Assembly: GCF_002289565.1 (NCBI RefSeq)
Contig: NZ_NTFY01000060.1
Coordinates: forward strand, 248,001 to 312,000
Direction of reading: 5' to 3'
Source of the DNA: Rhodopirellula sp. SM50
GTDB taxonomy: Bacteria; Planctomycetota; Planctomycetia; Pirellulales; Pirellulaceae
DNA length: 64,000 nt
The position numbers and the translations under genes are program-made. The notes beneath the pieces were generated by a model. That model had not been told where the DNA came from. It saw only the letters and a program-made list of their open reading frames with translations, and ran no database searches. Positions 1 through 8,342 of the stretch are shown here, in pieces. Numbering within the stretch: the first letter of the stretch is position 1; each line of letters begins with the position of its first letter.

Positions 1-110
1 GCTTCCCAGGAATGTTCTGGAGAGATGTTGGGGGGTTCGAATCTTCGACAACACAACGAGCCGGGCTGAGGACCGAACTATCCGAGGTGCTGGCAGAGCA
101 GAAAGTGTAA
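1..110 (+). CDS. Possible 3' end of a gene cut by the window edge
   Basis: A stop-free frame runs in from the left edge (first full codon at base 3) and ends with a TAA at 108-110. It gives about 35 residues, starting FPGMFWRDVGGFES and ending ELSEVLAEQKV. The aromatic start and helical, charged end look like a protein C-terminus, but the stretch is too short to assign to a family. If real, the gene is on the plus strand, running toward the minus-strand SGNH gene. It could also be a chance open frame. Confidence 0.3.
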   Translation, partial: FPGMFWRDVGGFESSTTQRAGLRTELSEVLAEQKV

Positions 111-452
111 AAAAAGAGTGGCAGGAGAGAAAGGACCGGGAGTCGCGCCGGCTCGTCGATTCACCCTGCATTTCAGGTAAAATGCAGCTTCGCAAGACCG
201 ATGGGTGTGCGATTCATTCTAATTCGACTCCCGATTGCTCGGCAACAGTTGCAGAGCATCAAGAGTCACGAATCCGACGGTGTTTGAGTTGATCGATCCA
301 GAAGTGGAGGCCTCGCCTACGCGTCGGGTTTCCTTCGTTTCAGAACAGCCAGTTCTTTGGGCTACATCATAACGCTGCCGGCACCGTCCCATCCTCGTCC
401 CAGGCCATGCCGTTCCCTTTTTTCAGCCGATATGACTGCTTGGATCCACCTC
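111..452. other. Intergenic, no gene seen
   Basis: No frame with a credible start and coding-like composition. A short inverted repeat, TGCATTT around 166-172 and AAATGCA around 180-186, could form a small hairpin. No T-run follows, so it is not called a terminator. Confidence 0.4.
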
Positions 453-1178
453 CTACAAAGGCTGGTTCAATTCGTTAGCTTGGGAGCCAGCGACTTTCAA
501 AAAGGCAGTAAGCTCCGGAACTTCCGCTCTGAGTTCTGCGAGTATCAAATCCGTTATCGCCTCCGCCCCTTTTTGATTGAAGTGGGTGGTGTCGCCCTCT
601 TTGAAATTGTAGGTCATGCTCTGCTGGCGGCCGATCTTGTTGTGGTGCGCAATACTGGCTCTGTGCAGATCGATGAATGGCAGGTTCAATTCCCCCGCCA
701 CCGCTTCGGCGGCATTTGCGTAGTCAGTCAGCGTCCCCTGGTAGTTGTACTTTTCGTTTCTGATCAAGTTGGACACGATCTTCCCGTCAGCGCCGAAACT
801 GCGACGGGTGACCGAACTGACAATCACCGCTTTGCCTCCAGACTTCCTGATGCGCTGCACGTACGATCTCAGGTGATCGCTGTAGACAGTCGTGTCATAT
901 CGTTTCTGATCATTATGGCCGAACTGAATCAGAACGTAATCGGGTTTGAGCCTGACAAGCTCATCCAGCTTCTTTGACAGAGCTTGAAGCGTAGCCCCAT
1001 TCTTCGCGTAGTTGAGAATCTTTGCGCGACGATCAAACCGCTCCGCAAAGGCCGGCCCCCACCCGGATTGCACCGCGACGGTGGAATCTCCTATGAGGCC
1101 AACGACGACCGTTTCCTCCTGAGCCTGACAGACAGCCGAGCTCACTAGTAATAATGCGATTGCCAAGACGTTTTTCAT
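453..1178 (-). CDS. SGNH/GDSL hydrolase, rhamnogalacturonan acetylesterase-like
   Basis: Predicted secreted esterase that would remove acetyl groups from polysaccharides. The start at 1178 is chosen because it begins a clean signal peptide (MKNVLAIALLLVSSAVCQAQ); the longer frame upstream adds only arginine-rich junk. All SGNH blocks are visible: block I GLIGDST near residue 30, block II with NGA, block III GHND near residue 90, and the catalytic DTTHF (D-x-x-H) near residue 200. Length, about 241 aa, is normal for the family. It lies 193 bp downstream of the adjacent sulfatase on the same strand, which fits joint action on a sulfated, acetylated glycan. The exact substrate is inferred only. 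Confidence 0.88.
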   Translation of the reverse strand: MKNVLAIALLLVSSAVCQAQEETVVVGLIGDSTVAVQSGWGPAFAERFDRRAKILNYAKNGATLQALSKKLDELVRLKPDYVLIQFGHNDQKRYDTTVYSDHLRSYVQRIRKSGGKAVIVSSVTRRSFGADGKIVSNLIRNEKYNYQGTLTDYANAAEAVAGELNLPFIDLHRASIAHHNKIGRQQSMTYNFKEGDTTHFNQKGAEAITDLILAELRAEVPELTAFLKVAGSQANELNQPL

Positions 1179-1371
1179 ATCACTCTGATGTTGTTGCTCT
1201 GCGAATACACCACGGTGCTCTCGTCTTCCCCATGGGGGCACGCCAGCTGGATGTGGGTAGGGTTCTCATTCTGACTTCTTTCTCCGCCTCATTGTCGGAG
1301 ATGGCTTCGAACAAGGTGACGGCTCTTTTCGATTGGTTAGAGTTACGGGGACTCATGTCTATTATCTTCAA

Positions 1372-2853
1372 TCAATAATCCCCGCCCTTGTCGCTGGCGT
1401 CGACGGAGGCTTTCCACTGTTCCCAGGCGGCGACCATGGCTTTGAGTTTCGCGGATTGAGCCGCGGCGTGATTGTTCTTTTCCCCCGGGTCATCCTTCAG
1501 GTTGTATAGTTCCCAGTCGCGCGAATTGACCTTGGCACAGTAGGCTTTCCAATCGCCGTCGTGCCAGGCGGCCTGGCCACGGATGTGAAATCCGAGGGGA
1601 CGCGGACGTGTCTCCATGCCGCCCTCCAGCAAGGGGACCAGGCTGACGCCATCGAGCGGGCGGTCGTCGGGCATGTCGACGCCGACGATGTCGAGGATGG
1701 TAGGAAAGTAATCGACGGTGCAAGTGGCTACGTCGCTGCGGGTCCCGGGCTTGATCTTAGCCGGCCACTCGAACAGGCCGGGCACGCGCACGCCGCCCTC
1801 GTACAGGCTTCGCTTGCGCCCTTTGAAGCGTCCCTGGCGGCCGGGAGCCTTGTCGCTACCCTCGGGGCCGTTGTCCGAAGTGAACGCGACCAGCGTGTTG
1901 TCGGCGATGCCGTGCTCCCTGAGACGGGCGCGCAGCTTGCCGACGGCCCGGTCGAGCGCGGTGACACAGCCGTAGTAATTGAGGTGGTATCCGTCCAGCT
2001 TGCCGTCAGCGTCGGCATAGCTGTCGGTGTCTGCCTTGCTGGCGACGACGGGCAGGTGCGGGGCGTGGAACCAGACGACGGCAAGAAAGGGAGTTTCGCG
2101 ATGCGCGTCGATGAAGGCGAGCGCGCGGTCCATGATCAGGCCTGAGTCGTCGCCGAGCAAATCCTCGGACTCGGGATCGATGAAAGTCTCCTCCCCGGTC
2201 CAGTAGCGGGTGCCGTAGAACTCGCGGCCGGCGCCCTCGGCGATGGCGTGCCAGCCCTTGCCCGACGCTCCGCGGAAATCCCCTTTGCTGACGTTGTTCT
2301 TTTTCGTGCCCTTTGAACCCGCCGGCTGCCACATCGGATCGTAGGTGGGCGTCTTCGCTTCGGTCGCGAAGGTGGTGTCTACCGCGTGCTGCCAGGGCGG
2401 CGAGTAGTTGGACTTGTCCTTGCCGCCGCGATTGGAGTCTTTTCTCTCGCGCGTCAAGGTGCCCATGTGCCACTTGCCGAAATGGCCAGTCGCATAACCC
2501 TCCGCGGCGAGCGCCTCGTAGAGGGTGAACTCGCCTTCACGGAGGTGGCCATTGTTGGCGGTGTAGATACCGGTGCGGTCGTGATGCCGGCCGGTCACCA
2601 CCGACGCTCGGGTCGGCGAACACACCGGCGCCTGAGCGTAGAAGCGAGTTAAATTAAGGCCGTTGGCCGCCATTTCGTCCAGGTGCGGCGTGCGGATATT
2701 CTTCCCGCCGTTGAAGCCGACGTCACCCCAGCCGAGGTCGTCGCACATGATCAGGATCACGTTGGGCTTCTCCCCGGCTTTCGCACCGGCGGAAAACGGT
2801 GCAGCAACAATGGCTGTCAAGAAGAGCAAAGGAGTATAAGTGGCCAGCTTCAT
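1372..2853 (-). CDS. Arylsulfatase-type sulfatase, formylglycine-dependent
   Basis: Secreted type I sulfatase of the alkaline phosphatase superfamily, which hydrolyses sulfate esters. An N-terminal signal peptide of about 24 residues is followed by NVILIMCDDLGWGD, which carries the metal-binding DD pair. The maturation motif is CSPTR with the formylglycine cysteine at residue 78. Further family marks are the GKWHMG motif and SDNGPEG. At 493 aa the length is typical. Its start lies 3 nt after the TAA of a gene remnant at 2857, so it was probably the second gene of an operon whose first gene has decayed. Substrate is unknown; sulfatases of this type in planctomycetes usually act on algal polysaccharides. 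Confidence 0.93.
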   Translation of the reverse strand: MKLATYTPLLFLTAIVAAPFSAGAKAGEKPNVILIMCDDLGWGDVGFNGGKNIRTPHLDEMAANGLNLTRFYAQAPVCSPTRASVVTGRHHDRTGIYTANNGHLREGEFTLYEALAAEGYATGHFGKWHMGTLTRERKDSNRGGKDKSNYSPPWQHAVDTTFATEAKTPTYDPMWQPAGSKGTKKNNVSKGDFRGASGKGWHAIAEGAGREFYGTRYWTGEETFIDPESEDLLGDDSGLIMDRALAFIDAHRETPFLAVVWFHAPHLPVVASKADTDSYADADGKLDGYHLNYYGCVTALDRAVGKLRARLREHGIADNTLVAFTSDNGPEGSDKAPGRQGRFKGRKRSLYEGGVRVPGLFEWPAKIKPGTRSDVATCTVDYFPTILDIVGVDMPDDRPLDGVSLVPLLEGGMETRPRPLGFHIRGQAAWHDGDWKAYCAKVNSRDWELYNLKDDPGEKNNHAAAQSAKLKAMVAAWEQWKASVDASDKGGDY

Positions 2854-2856
2854 TGT

Positions 2857-3080
2857 TTATTTCTCCGGTCCAGAACCATTCGAGCCATCGACGCTGTGCT
2901 GGATGATACCGGCTTTGGGTCCGGCGATCACCTGGATGGCTACAGCGGAACCTTTGAACGTGATGTCAAAGCTGTCGCCCGGCTTCTGTCCGATCAACTG
3001 CGGCCGCTCGTTCCACCCCACTCGCACCTTTCCGCCTTCTGCTGCGGCATCGTAGTCGGTCTGAACTGCGAACCCGTTCA
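2857..3080 (-). pseudogene. 3' remnant of a gene, like the C-terminal region of an SGNH-type hydrolase
   Basis: Reading the minus strand gives about 70 codons of clearly protein-like sequence, from NLNGFAVQTDYDAAAEGGKV to VDGSNGSGPEK and TAA at 2859-2857. There is no start codon. Upstream, the frame runs straight into a palindromic repeat (3088-3171) and meets an in-frame TGA. The phrase AVAIQVIAGPKAGIIQHSVDG resembles the beta-sandwich tail of planctomycete secreted SGNH-type hydrolases; this is a recollection of family style, not a search result. The stop is 3 nt from the sulfatase start, a spacing typical of an operon. The simplest reading is a gene whose 5' part was lost at the repeat. 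Confidence 0.6.
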
Positions 3081-3087
3081 GGTTTGT

Positions 3088-3171
3088 GAAGAACCGGAGG
3101 GCTCGCGCCCTGCCGCTAAAACCTCAAGTGAAGAACCGGAGGGCTCGCGCCCTGCCGCTAGAACCTCAAGG
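3088..3171. repeat. Two tandem 42-bp copies of repeat family A
   Basis: Units start at 3088 and 3130. Each carries ACCGGAGGGCTCGCGCCCT, a short palindrome (AGGGC/GCCCT), followed by GCCGCTA and AACCTCAAG. The same core recurs near 11.0, 25.0, 32.4 and 35.7-36.1 kb. It is followed by CGCTTCACAGCG (3179-3190), the outer arm also seen at 10975-11102 and near 35.67 kb. Confidence 0.9.
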
Positions 3172-3232
3172 AAAAAACGCTTCACAGCGTTGCCGCGCAG
3201 GACGCTCTTCATCGTCTCTCTCAGGCTACGAT

Positions 3233-3490
3233 TTACTCGGCCACCCTCCACACCGCTTCTTCCGAAACAGAAAACGATCCCCTCGTCCTCTGGCCCAAAT
3301 GATCCACCAGCCGCTTGAACTCCGCAGCCTCTTCTGTACTCGGGGTTTCAGTCAGGAAGAGCGGCCACTTCGGCTGCCCCCAGAGCGTCTCTTCGTAGGT
3401 CTCACCTTCCCGTTCAACGAGTAGTAGCCCAGACGTGGTGTTGCCACCGACTTCTCCAAACAGAATGTCGATCCGCTTCTCGGCGCTCCC
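3233..3490 (-). pseudogene. 3' remnant of a second gene, family not recognised
   Basis: The minus strand is open for about 86 codons, from NGSAEKRIDILFGEVGG through LLLVEREGETYEETLWGQ to EEAVWRVAE and TAA at 3235-3233. Composition is that of a folded protein. No ATG, GTG or TTG precedes it in frame; upstream the frame enters a dispersed repeat (3491-3523, shared with the right end of the window) and meets TGA near 3545. I do not recognise the family. It lies between two family-A repeats and the plus-strand SGNH gene, so this 700-bp patch holds the tails of two different broken genes. Confidence 0.55.
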
Positions 3491-3523
3491 ATTTTCCTGC
3501 CCGCGATTTTTCTGCCATCTCCG
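3491..3523. repeat. Dispersed TTTTTCTGCC-type repeat, copy 1
   Basis: The stretch CCCGCGATTTTTCTGCCATC recurs with one base change at about 63939-63960, 60 kb away. Both copies are outside genes. On the minus strand both read WQKNRGQ in one frame, which explains why unrelated spurious frames share that string. Confidence 0.7.
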
Positions 3524-3708
3524 TCGTTCCCTGTGAGCCGACTGTCACGCGTTTAAGTCTCCGCATGTGGATCGAATCTCTCACCTCGGGGATCCCTGTA
3601 TACTAACGAAAGTCGACGGCCATTTTGTGGATCGATCGATTGGCAGCGAGGAGCGTGTCGACCGACTGGTGGGTCACCCTCGCAGCAGTGGACGGCATGG
3701 CGAGCGGA

Positions 3709-4647
3709 ATGAATATGAAAAAGCAGCGAGGCAAGATACGGCAGCTGATCCTGATCGCGACTGCATTGATCGTGATTCCCGGTTCATTGGGCTACATCGA
3801 GTTTTGTTTATCACGGCCGATCGGCGAAGGCCCGGCCGGACCCGCGGTCGATCGCACTCAGTTTGAAAAGGTGTGGACGGATCGTGCCGTTCGCGTGGTC
3901 GGGCTCGGAGACAGCATCACGGCGGGGCTGGGCGCGAAATCACCCAAGCACACGTTCTTCAATCGGTTGATTCAGAATCCATCGGATGAGTTTGATCCGA
4001 TGCGTGGCGTCTGCCTTTCATCCGTGTTGCCAAATCTTGTCGCTGAAAACTTCGCCATCTCCGGCTCGGAATCGAATGTCCATCTGGACGTGATTCGTGA
4101 GACGCTTCCGACTTACCCGGACGCCTATGGAATCATCCTGATGACTTCCGGTGGAAATGATTTGATTCACAGCTACGGCCGCAGCCCGCCTCGCGAGTGT
4201 GCGATGTACTCCGCGACGCTTGAGCAAGCGAAACCTTGGATCGACAATTTTCGGGATCGACTGGACACGATGCTTCGGGAGATTGCCGCAAAATTTCCAG
4301 CAGGTTGCGAAATCTACATCGGTGATATCTACGACCCGACCGACGGTGTCGGGGATGCACCAAGCATCTTCTTGCCGGATTGGCCCGACGGATTAGCGAT
4401 CCACGCCCGCTACAACCAAGTGATACGGAATGTTGCGTCCCGTTACGAATTCGTGCATGTCGTTCCTCTCTACGAAACGTTTCTTGGCCACGGATCGCAC
4501 TGCAGGCAGTTTTGGCGTTCAAGTTACGACAGCGACGACCCACACTATTGGTTCTTCACCAACATCGAAGACCCCAATGATCGCGGATACGATGCGATCC
4601 GAAGAGTGTTTCTCAACACCATCCTTGCCAAGACGACCCTCAAATAG
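3709..4647 (+). CDS. SGNH/GDSL hydrolase family protein with unusual block V
   Basis: Predicted membrane-anchored or secreted esterase of about 312 aa. The start at 3709 (or the second ATG at 3715) precedes KKQRGKIR and a hydrophobic segment LILIATALIVIPG, a signal peptide or anchor. SGNH block I is GLGDSIT, block II ISGS, block III SGGND. The usual final block D-x-x-H-P-N is changed: the matching place reads NIEDPNDRGYDAI, with Asn and Asp where the catalytic Asp and His normally stand. A DDPH a few residues earlier could replace it. It converges with the sulfatase at 4687-6660, leaving 39 bp between them. Either the dyad has shifted or activity is lost; substrate unknown. Confidence 0.75.
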   Translation: MNMKKQRGKIRQLILIATALIVIPGSLGYIEFCLSRPIGEGPAGPAVDRTQFEKVWTDRAVRVVGLGDSITAGLGAKSPKHTFFNRLIQNPSDEFDPMRGVCLSSVLPNLVAENFAISGSESNVHLDVIRETLPTYPDAYGIILMTSGGNDLIHSYGRSPPRECAMYSATLEQAKPWIDNFRDRLDTMLREIAAKFPAGCEIYIGDIYDPTDGVGDAPSIFLPDWPDGLAIHARYNQVIRNVASRYEFVHVVPLYETFLGHGSHCRQFWRSSYDSDDPHYWFFTNIEDPNDRGYDAIRRVFLNTILAKTTLK

Positions 4648-4686
4648 AAAAAAGGGGAAAGGGGTTTTTAATGGAACCCATCCCGG

Positions 4687-6660
4687 TCAGGTTCCGTTTG
4701 GGTATTTGAATGTGAGGTTTTCAATCGTGCCGGTGTAGTGGTTCGGGGCGGTGTAGGTCCCGACCGGTTGGGCCAGGTCCGCACCGATCTGAATGGAGTC
4801 GTCGGGTTCGTGCGGGAGAATGCCTGCTTCCGCCTTCCCAACGAGCTTGCCATTCACTTTCAGGAACATCTCCCCTTTGGGAGTCCAGTTCGCTTCGAAA
4901 TGGGTCGGACCAGCGATCGCGGCGGAGGAACGGACCACGGTGCGTTCTTCGCCGGCGCACGCGGCAAAGCACAGATGTCCCCGATCGAGGTAGATGCTGT
5001 AGCCGGATCGACTGTCGCCGTGAGCGAGGACCACGCCCGAGGGAGAACGGGAGTGTACGGTCCCCTTGATCTGAAGTGATCGGCCTCCCGCCACTTTCGG
5101 CGCACGAAACGCCGGCAGGTCGAGCCAAGACGTTCCATCCAACTGGAGCGAACCGGTGTCGCCTTTGACGCCATGGTTGACGAATCGAAGAAGTTGATTG
5201 CTGGCGAGGATTGCGATCGTGGGCACGGGTGCGGCGAGGGGAGCTTCGTCATCGAATGCAAAGCCGACGTCGTCGGCCCAGGCCGCGATCTGGCGGGCCA
5301 TCGCTGCGGCACGCTCCGGCTGCACAGAGAGAAGATTGGTCGTCTCGCCTTCATCCGCTTCGAGATCGAACAGTTGGGCTTCACTGCCATCGGGATTGAC
5401 CAGGAATTTCCAGCGACCGTCGCGGATCGCAAACGTTGGGCTCTGGTGCTCTGGCTTGCCGCCTTTGAGAATGGCGTGCGGATGGCCGTATTGCCAGAAC
5501 ACCGGTTTGCCGCGAGGAGCGGGATGGCCCAGAAGCACGTCGCCACGGTCGACACCGTCGAGGTGATTCTCGACCGGAACGCCGGCGAAGCGACAGATGG
5601 TTGGTGAAAGATCAATCGCGGCGACGACGCTGGTGGTGTCTTCGATGCCGGCCGGGATCGTTCCCGTCCAGCGAGCGATAAAGGGCATGCGGATACCGCC
5701 TTCGAACAGTGACCACTTCCGACCTCGAAACGGGCCAGTGAACCCCGCCGGAGGACCTGTCTTGTATTTGCGCGGCCAGTCGGTGGGGCCGTTGTCACTG
5801 GTGAACAGAATCAGCGTCTGGTTGCCGAGATTCAGTTCATCAATCGCGGCAACGACTCGTCCAATGTGTTCATCCATTGCTTCCAACACTGCGAAGAAAT
5901 CACGGACATAAGGATCATCGGAAACGGATTTGAACTTGTCGGCACTGCCGGGAAGCGGCACGTGCGCGTCGTGAACGTCGTTGGGGAACAGCCTGACGTA
6001 GAACGGGCCATCGCGGTGACGCCGGATGAAATCAATCGTGCGATCGGTCTGGATCTGCATCCTTTCCCAACGCTCACAGGGAATGATTTTTCCGCGACCC
6101 AGGGCATGCGCACGTTTGATGGCGTTTGGATTGTTTTCAATGATGCGGTCACCAAGGCCTTCGAATGAAACCAGGGACTCGTCGAATCCATACGTCTGAG
6201 GCAGAGGCGCGTCGTCGACGTCACGACCGCCGCCCATGTGCCATTTGCCGAAATGAGCGGTCGCGTAACCGGCGGCTTTCAGTTTCTTTGCGGTCGTCGG
6301 GGCGGACGGGTCCAGGTAATCAGCCATGCTGCGGTTCGCGTTTCCCGCCCGAGTGTTCAGGTACGAATGGATTTTCCAACGCCCCTGATACTGACCGGTG
6401 GTGAGCGCGACTCGCGAGGCGGAACAGATCGGCGAATTGACGTAAAAATGGGTCAACTTGATGCCATCGGCAGCAAGCTTGTCGATGTTCGGCGTCTTGA
6501 TGAGCGGATTACCAAAGCAGCTGGGATCGGCGAACCCCATGTCATCGATAAAGATGACAACGATGTTTGGTGTTTCGCTGCCGGAAGCTTCTGCAGCCGG
6601 CAACACGTGGCACGACGACATCGCGACAAACGCGAGAACGGCAAGAGTGTGTCGATTCAT
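4687..6660 (-). CDS. Sulfatase with C-terminal concanavalin-like domain and CSASR motif
   Basis: Secreted sulfatase of 657 aa, longer than its neighbours. Signal peptide ends near residue 25 (LPAAEA). The metal site IVVIFIDDMGFAD is at about 35-45. The maturation motif reads CSASR (Cys79): Ala replaces the common Pro, a variant that falls within the C-x-P/A-x-R pattern known for prokaryotic sulfatases. GKWHMGGG and TSDNGPTDW follow. From about residue 480 to the end there is a beta-rich module (LQLDGTSWLDLPAF ... GYSIYLDRGHLCFA ... YTGTIENLTF) of the LamG/concanavalin type, likely a glycan-binding or packing domain. On the same strand as the next sulfatase, about 100 bp downstream of it. Confidence 0.92.
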   Translation of the reverse strand: MNRHTLAVLAFVAMSSCHVLPAAEASGSETPNIVVIFIDDMGFADPSCFGNPLIKTPNIDKLAADGIKLTHFYVNSPICSASRVALTTGQYQGRWKIHSYLNTRAGNANRSMADYLDPSAPTTAKKLKAAGYATAHFGKWHMGGGRDVDDAPLPQTYGFDESLVSFEGLGDRIIENNPNAIKRAHALGRGKIIPCERWERMQIQTDRTIDFIRRHRDGPFYVRLFPNDVHDAHVPLPGSADKFKSVSDDPYVRDFFAVLEAMDEHIGRVVAAIDELNLGNQTLILFTSDNGPTDWPRKYKTGPPAGFTGPFRGRKWSLFEGGIRMPFIARWTGTIPAGIEDTTSVVAAIDLSPTICRFAGVPVENHLDGVDRGDVLLGHPAPRGKPVFWQYGHPHAILKGGKPEHQSPTFAIRDGRWKFLVNPDGSEAQLFDLEADEGETTNLLSVQPERAAAMARQIAAWADDVGFAFDDEAPLAAPVPTIAILASNQLLRFVNHGVKGDTGSLQLDGTSWLDLPAFRAPKVAGGRSLQIKGTVHSRSPSGVVLAHGDSRSGYSIYLDRGHLCFAACAGEERTVVRSSAAIAGPTHFEANWTPKGEMFLKVNGKLVGKAEAGILPHEPDDSIQIGADLAQPVGTYTAPNHYTGTIENLTFKYPNGT

Positions 6661-6758
6661 CGTGACAGGACTTTTATCTCTGTGACAGGGCTCGATTCGG
6701 CATCGATACGAGTGGGATCGGAGTACCGTTCCACTGCAACCGCAGCACGCTCGCCGGT

Positions 6759-8342
6759 CTAGCGGTTCGGTTTGGCGACGCGTGCACCCGGTGCGGGCTT
6801 CGACGTTGCGGTTTTCGGGTACGGCATCTTGGCGTCGACTTCGTCACGCCAGTCGTGCAGCATCTGCTTCAGTTTTTGAGCGATCATCGGCTGGGACTTC
6901 GCGAGGTCGTTCTGTTCAGCCATGTCATTTTCCAAGTCGAACAGTTGCACCGTTCCGTTTTCGTAGTACTCGAGCAATTTGAACCGCCCGGATCGAATCG
7001 CACCGCCGGGGCTTTGGAAGCCGTGATTGCTGTAGTGGGGGAAATGCCAATAGATGGGTCCTCGATCGTAGTCTTCTGCTTTCAAAGCGGGGACAAAACT
7101 TCGGCCGTCGACGTGCTGTTCCGGTAACGCGGGAAGATTCAGCATCTCGAGCAGTGTTGGATAGTAGTCTGTCCCAGTGACGACTGCGTTTGACGTGGAG
7201 TTTGGATGTGTCTTGCCTGGCCAGTGCACAATCAAAGGCACACGAATTCCACCTTCATAGTTCCAGCCTTTGGCCCCGCGAAGCGGCAGATTGGAGCTTG
7301 CGAAGCGGGAGTCGAGCGTCTGGCGAGGATGATCGATGCCGCGATACTGGTTCGACGCAGACATGCCTCCATTGTCGGACGTGAAAATGATGATCGTGTT
7401 GTCTTCGAGCCCCAACTCTTGGAGCGTCGCACGGATTCGACCGAGGCTTTCATCGGTAGCCTCAACCATCCCCGCAAACTCGACGTTGTCCTGCTTTTGC
7501 TTGACCCACCAAACTCGCTCTTTCCGGTGCAATTCAACGTTGTCGCGTTCTTCTAAGAATTTGAGTTTATCGGCCGAGATCGCAGGTCCGTCGGGATTGG
7601 GCTCCAGAATGTAATCCGGGCCTTCCTGTTCCGTCATCGACGCGAGTTTTTCTTCGTACTTCCGAACCAAATCCTTGCGGCCCTGGATCGGATCATGGAC
7701 GGAGAAATGCTCGAGGTGCACAAAGAACGGCCGGTCTTTGTTTCGTGAGATGAAATCGATGGCGGCCTCTGTCAGCTTGTCGGTGTAGTAATCGCCCTGT
7801 TTCGACGGCAAAGTCTTCTCGTACGTCGGTGAAAACGGATGGAAGTAGGATCTGACCCAACCCGTGATCGCTTCATCGAATCCGTAAGTCGTGGGATCTC
7901 TGTTCAGATGGGCCTTGCCGTAGTTCGCGGTGGCATAGCCGTGCTCGTGCAATGTCTCCGCCAATGTTTGCTCTTCATCAGGCAATGCGGTGATCTTTGC
8001 GCCATGATGTAACTTTTCATAGTCGCGTTCAGGACGCCCGCCCAGCCATTCGGTTAAATTCGTGCGTGCCGGATACTTCCCGGTCAGGATACTCGCGCGA
8101 CTCGGAGAGCAAACGTGGCATGTTGCGTAGGCATTCTCGAAAAGCATGCCTTCTTTCGCCAACTGATCAATCGCCGGAGTCTCATAGAACTGGCTGCCGT
8201 AGCAACCCACGTCCCGCCAGCCAAGATCGTCGACGAGAAAGAAGATCACATTGGGCTTTGCCTGCGCGTGCACGTCAGTGCAGAGCGTCAGTGACAGCAG
8301 GGCGCAAATCGCGAGCAACGCGGCGCTATTCCAGGTTCTCAT
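6759..8342 (-). CDS. Arylsulfatase-type sulfatase
   Basis: Secreted sulfatase of 527 aa. The signal peptide ends near VHAQA at residue 28. Metal-site segment is VIFFLVDDLGWRD. The formylglycine motif is CSPSR with Cys78. GKAHLN replaces the more usual GKWH, so the second conserved block differs from the other sulfatases here. TSDNGGMS marks the C-terminal metal site. The ATG overlaps the TGA of the ThuA gene upstream (ATGA, 8339-8342), implying translational coupling and a shared role. A C-terminal tail, KTATSKPAPGARVAKPNR, is basic and low in complexity. Substrate not predictable. Confidence 0.93.
   Translation of the reverse strand: MRTWNSAALLAICALLSLTLCTDVHAQAKPNVIFFLVDDLGWRDVGCYGSQFYETPAIDQLAKEGMLFENAYATCHVCSPSRASILTGKYPARTNLTEWLGGRPERDYEKLHHGAKITALPDEEQTLAETLHEHGYATANYGKAHLNRDPTTYGFDEAITGWVRSYFHPFSPTYEKTLPSKQGDYYTDKLTEAAIDFISRNKDRPFFVHLEHFSVHDPIQGRKDLVRKYEEKLASMTEQEGPDYILEPNPDGPAISADKLKFLEERDNVELHRKERVWWVKQKQDNVEFAGMVEATDESLGRIRATLQELGLEDNTIIIFTSDNGGMSASNQYRGIDHPRQTLDSRFASSNLPLRGAKGWNYEGGIRVPLIVHWPGKTHPNSTSNAVVTGTDYYPTLLEMLNLPALPEQHVDGRSFVPALKAEDYDRGPIYWHFPHYSNHGFQSPGGAIRSGRFKLLEYYENGTVQLFDLENDMAEQNDLAKSQPMIAQKLKQMLHDWRDEVDAKMPYPKTATSKPAPGARVAKPNR

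Noticed and set aside
28-60. GGTTCGAATC string suggestive of a tRNA T-loop
   Set aside because: The flanking bases do not form the T-stem and no cloverleaf can be drawn.
357-977. 206-codon plus-strand open frame
   Set aside because: It lies entirely antisense to the SGNH hydrolase at 453-1178, whose motifs are clear; composition is non-coding.
1180-1371. Small minus-strand open frame between SGNH and sulfatase genes
   Set aside because: Starts with TTG or a late ATG, is rich in Ser, Arg and Thr, and has no signal, motif or ribosome site.
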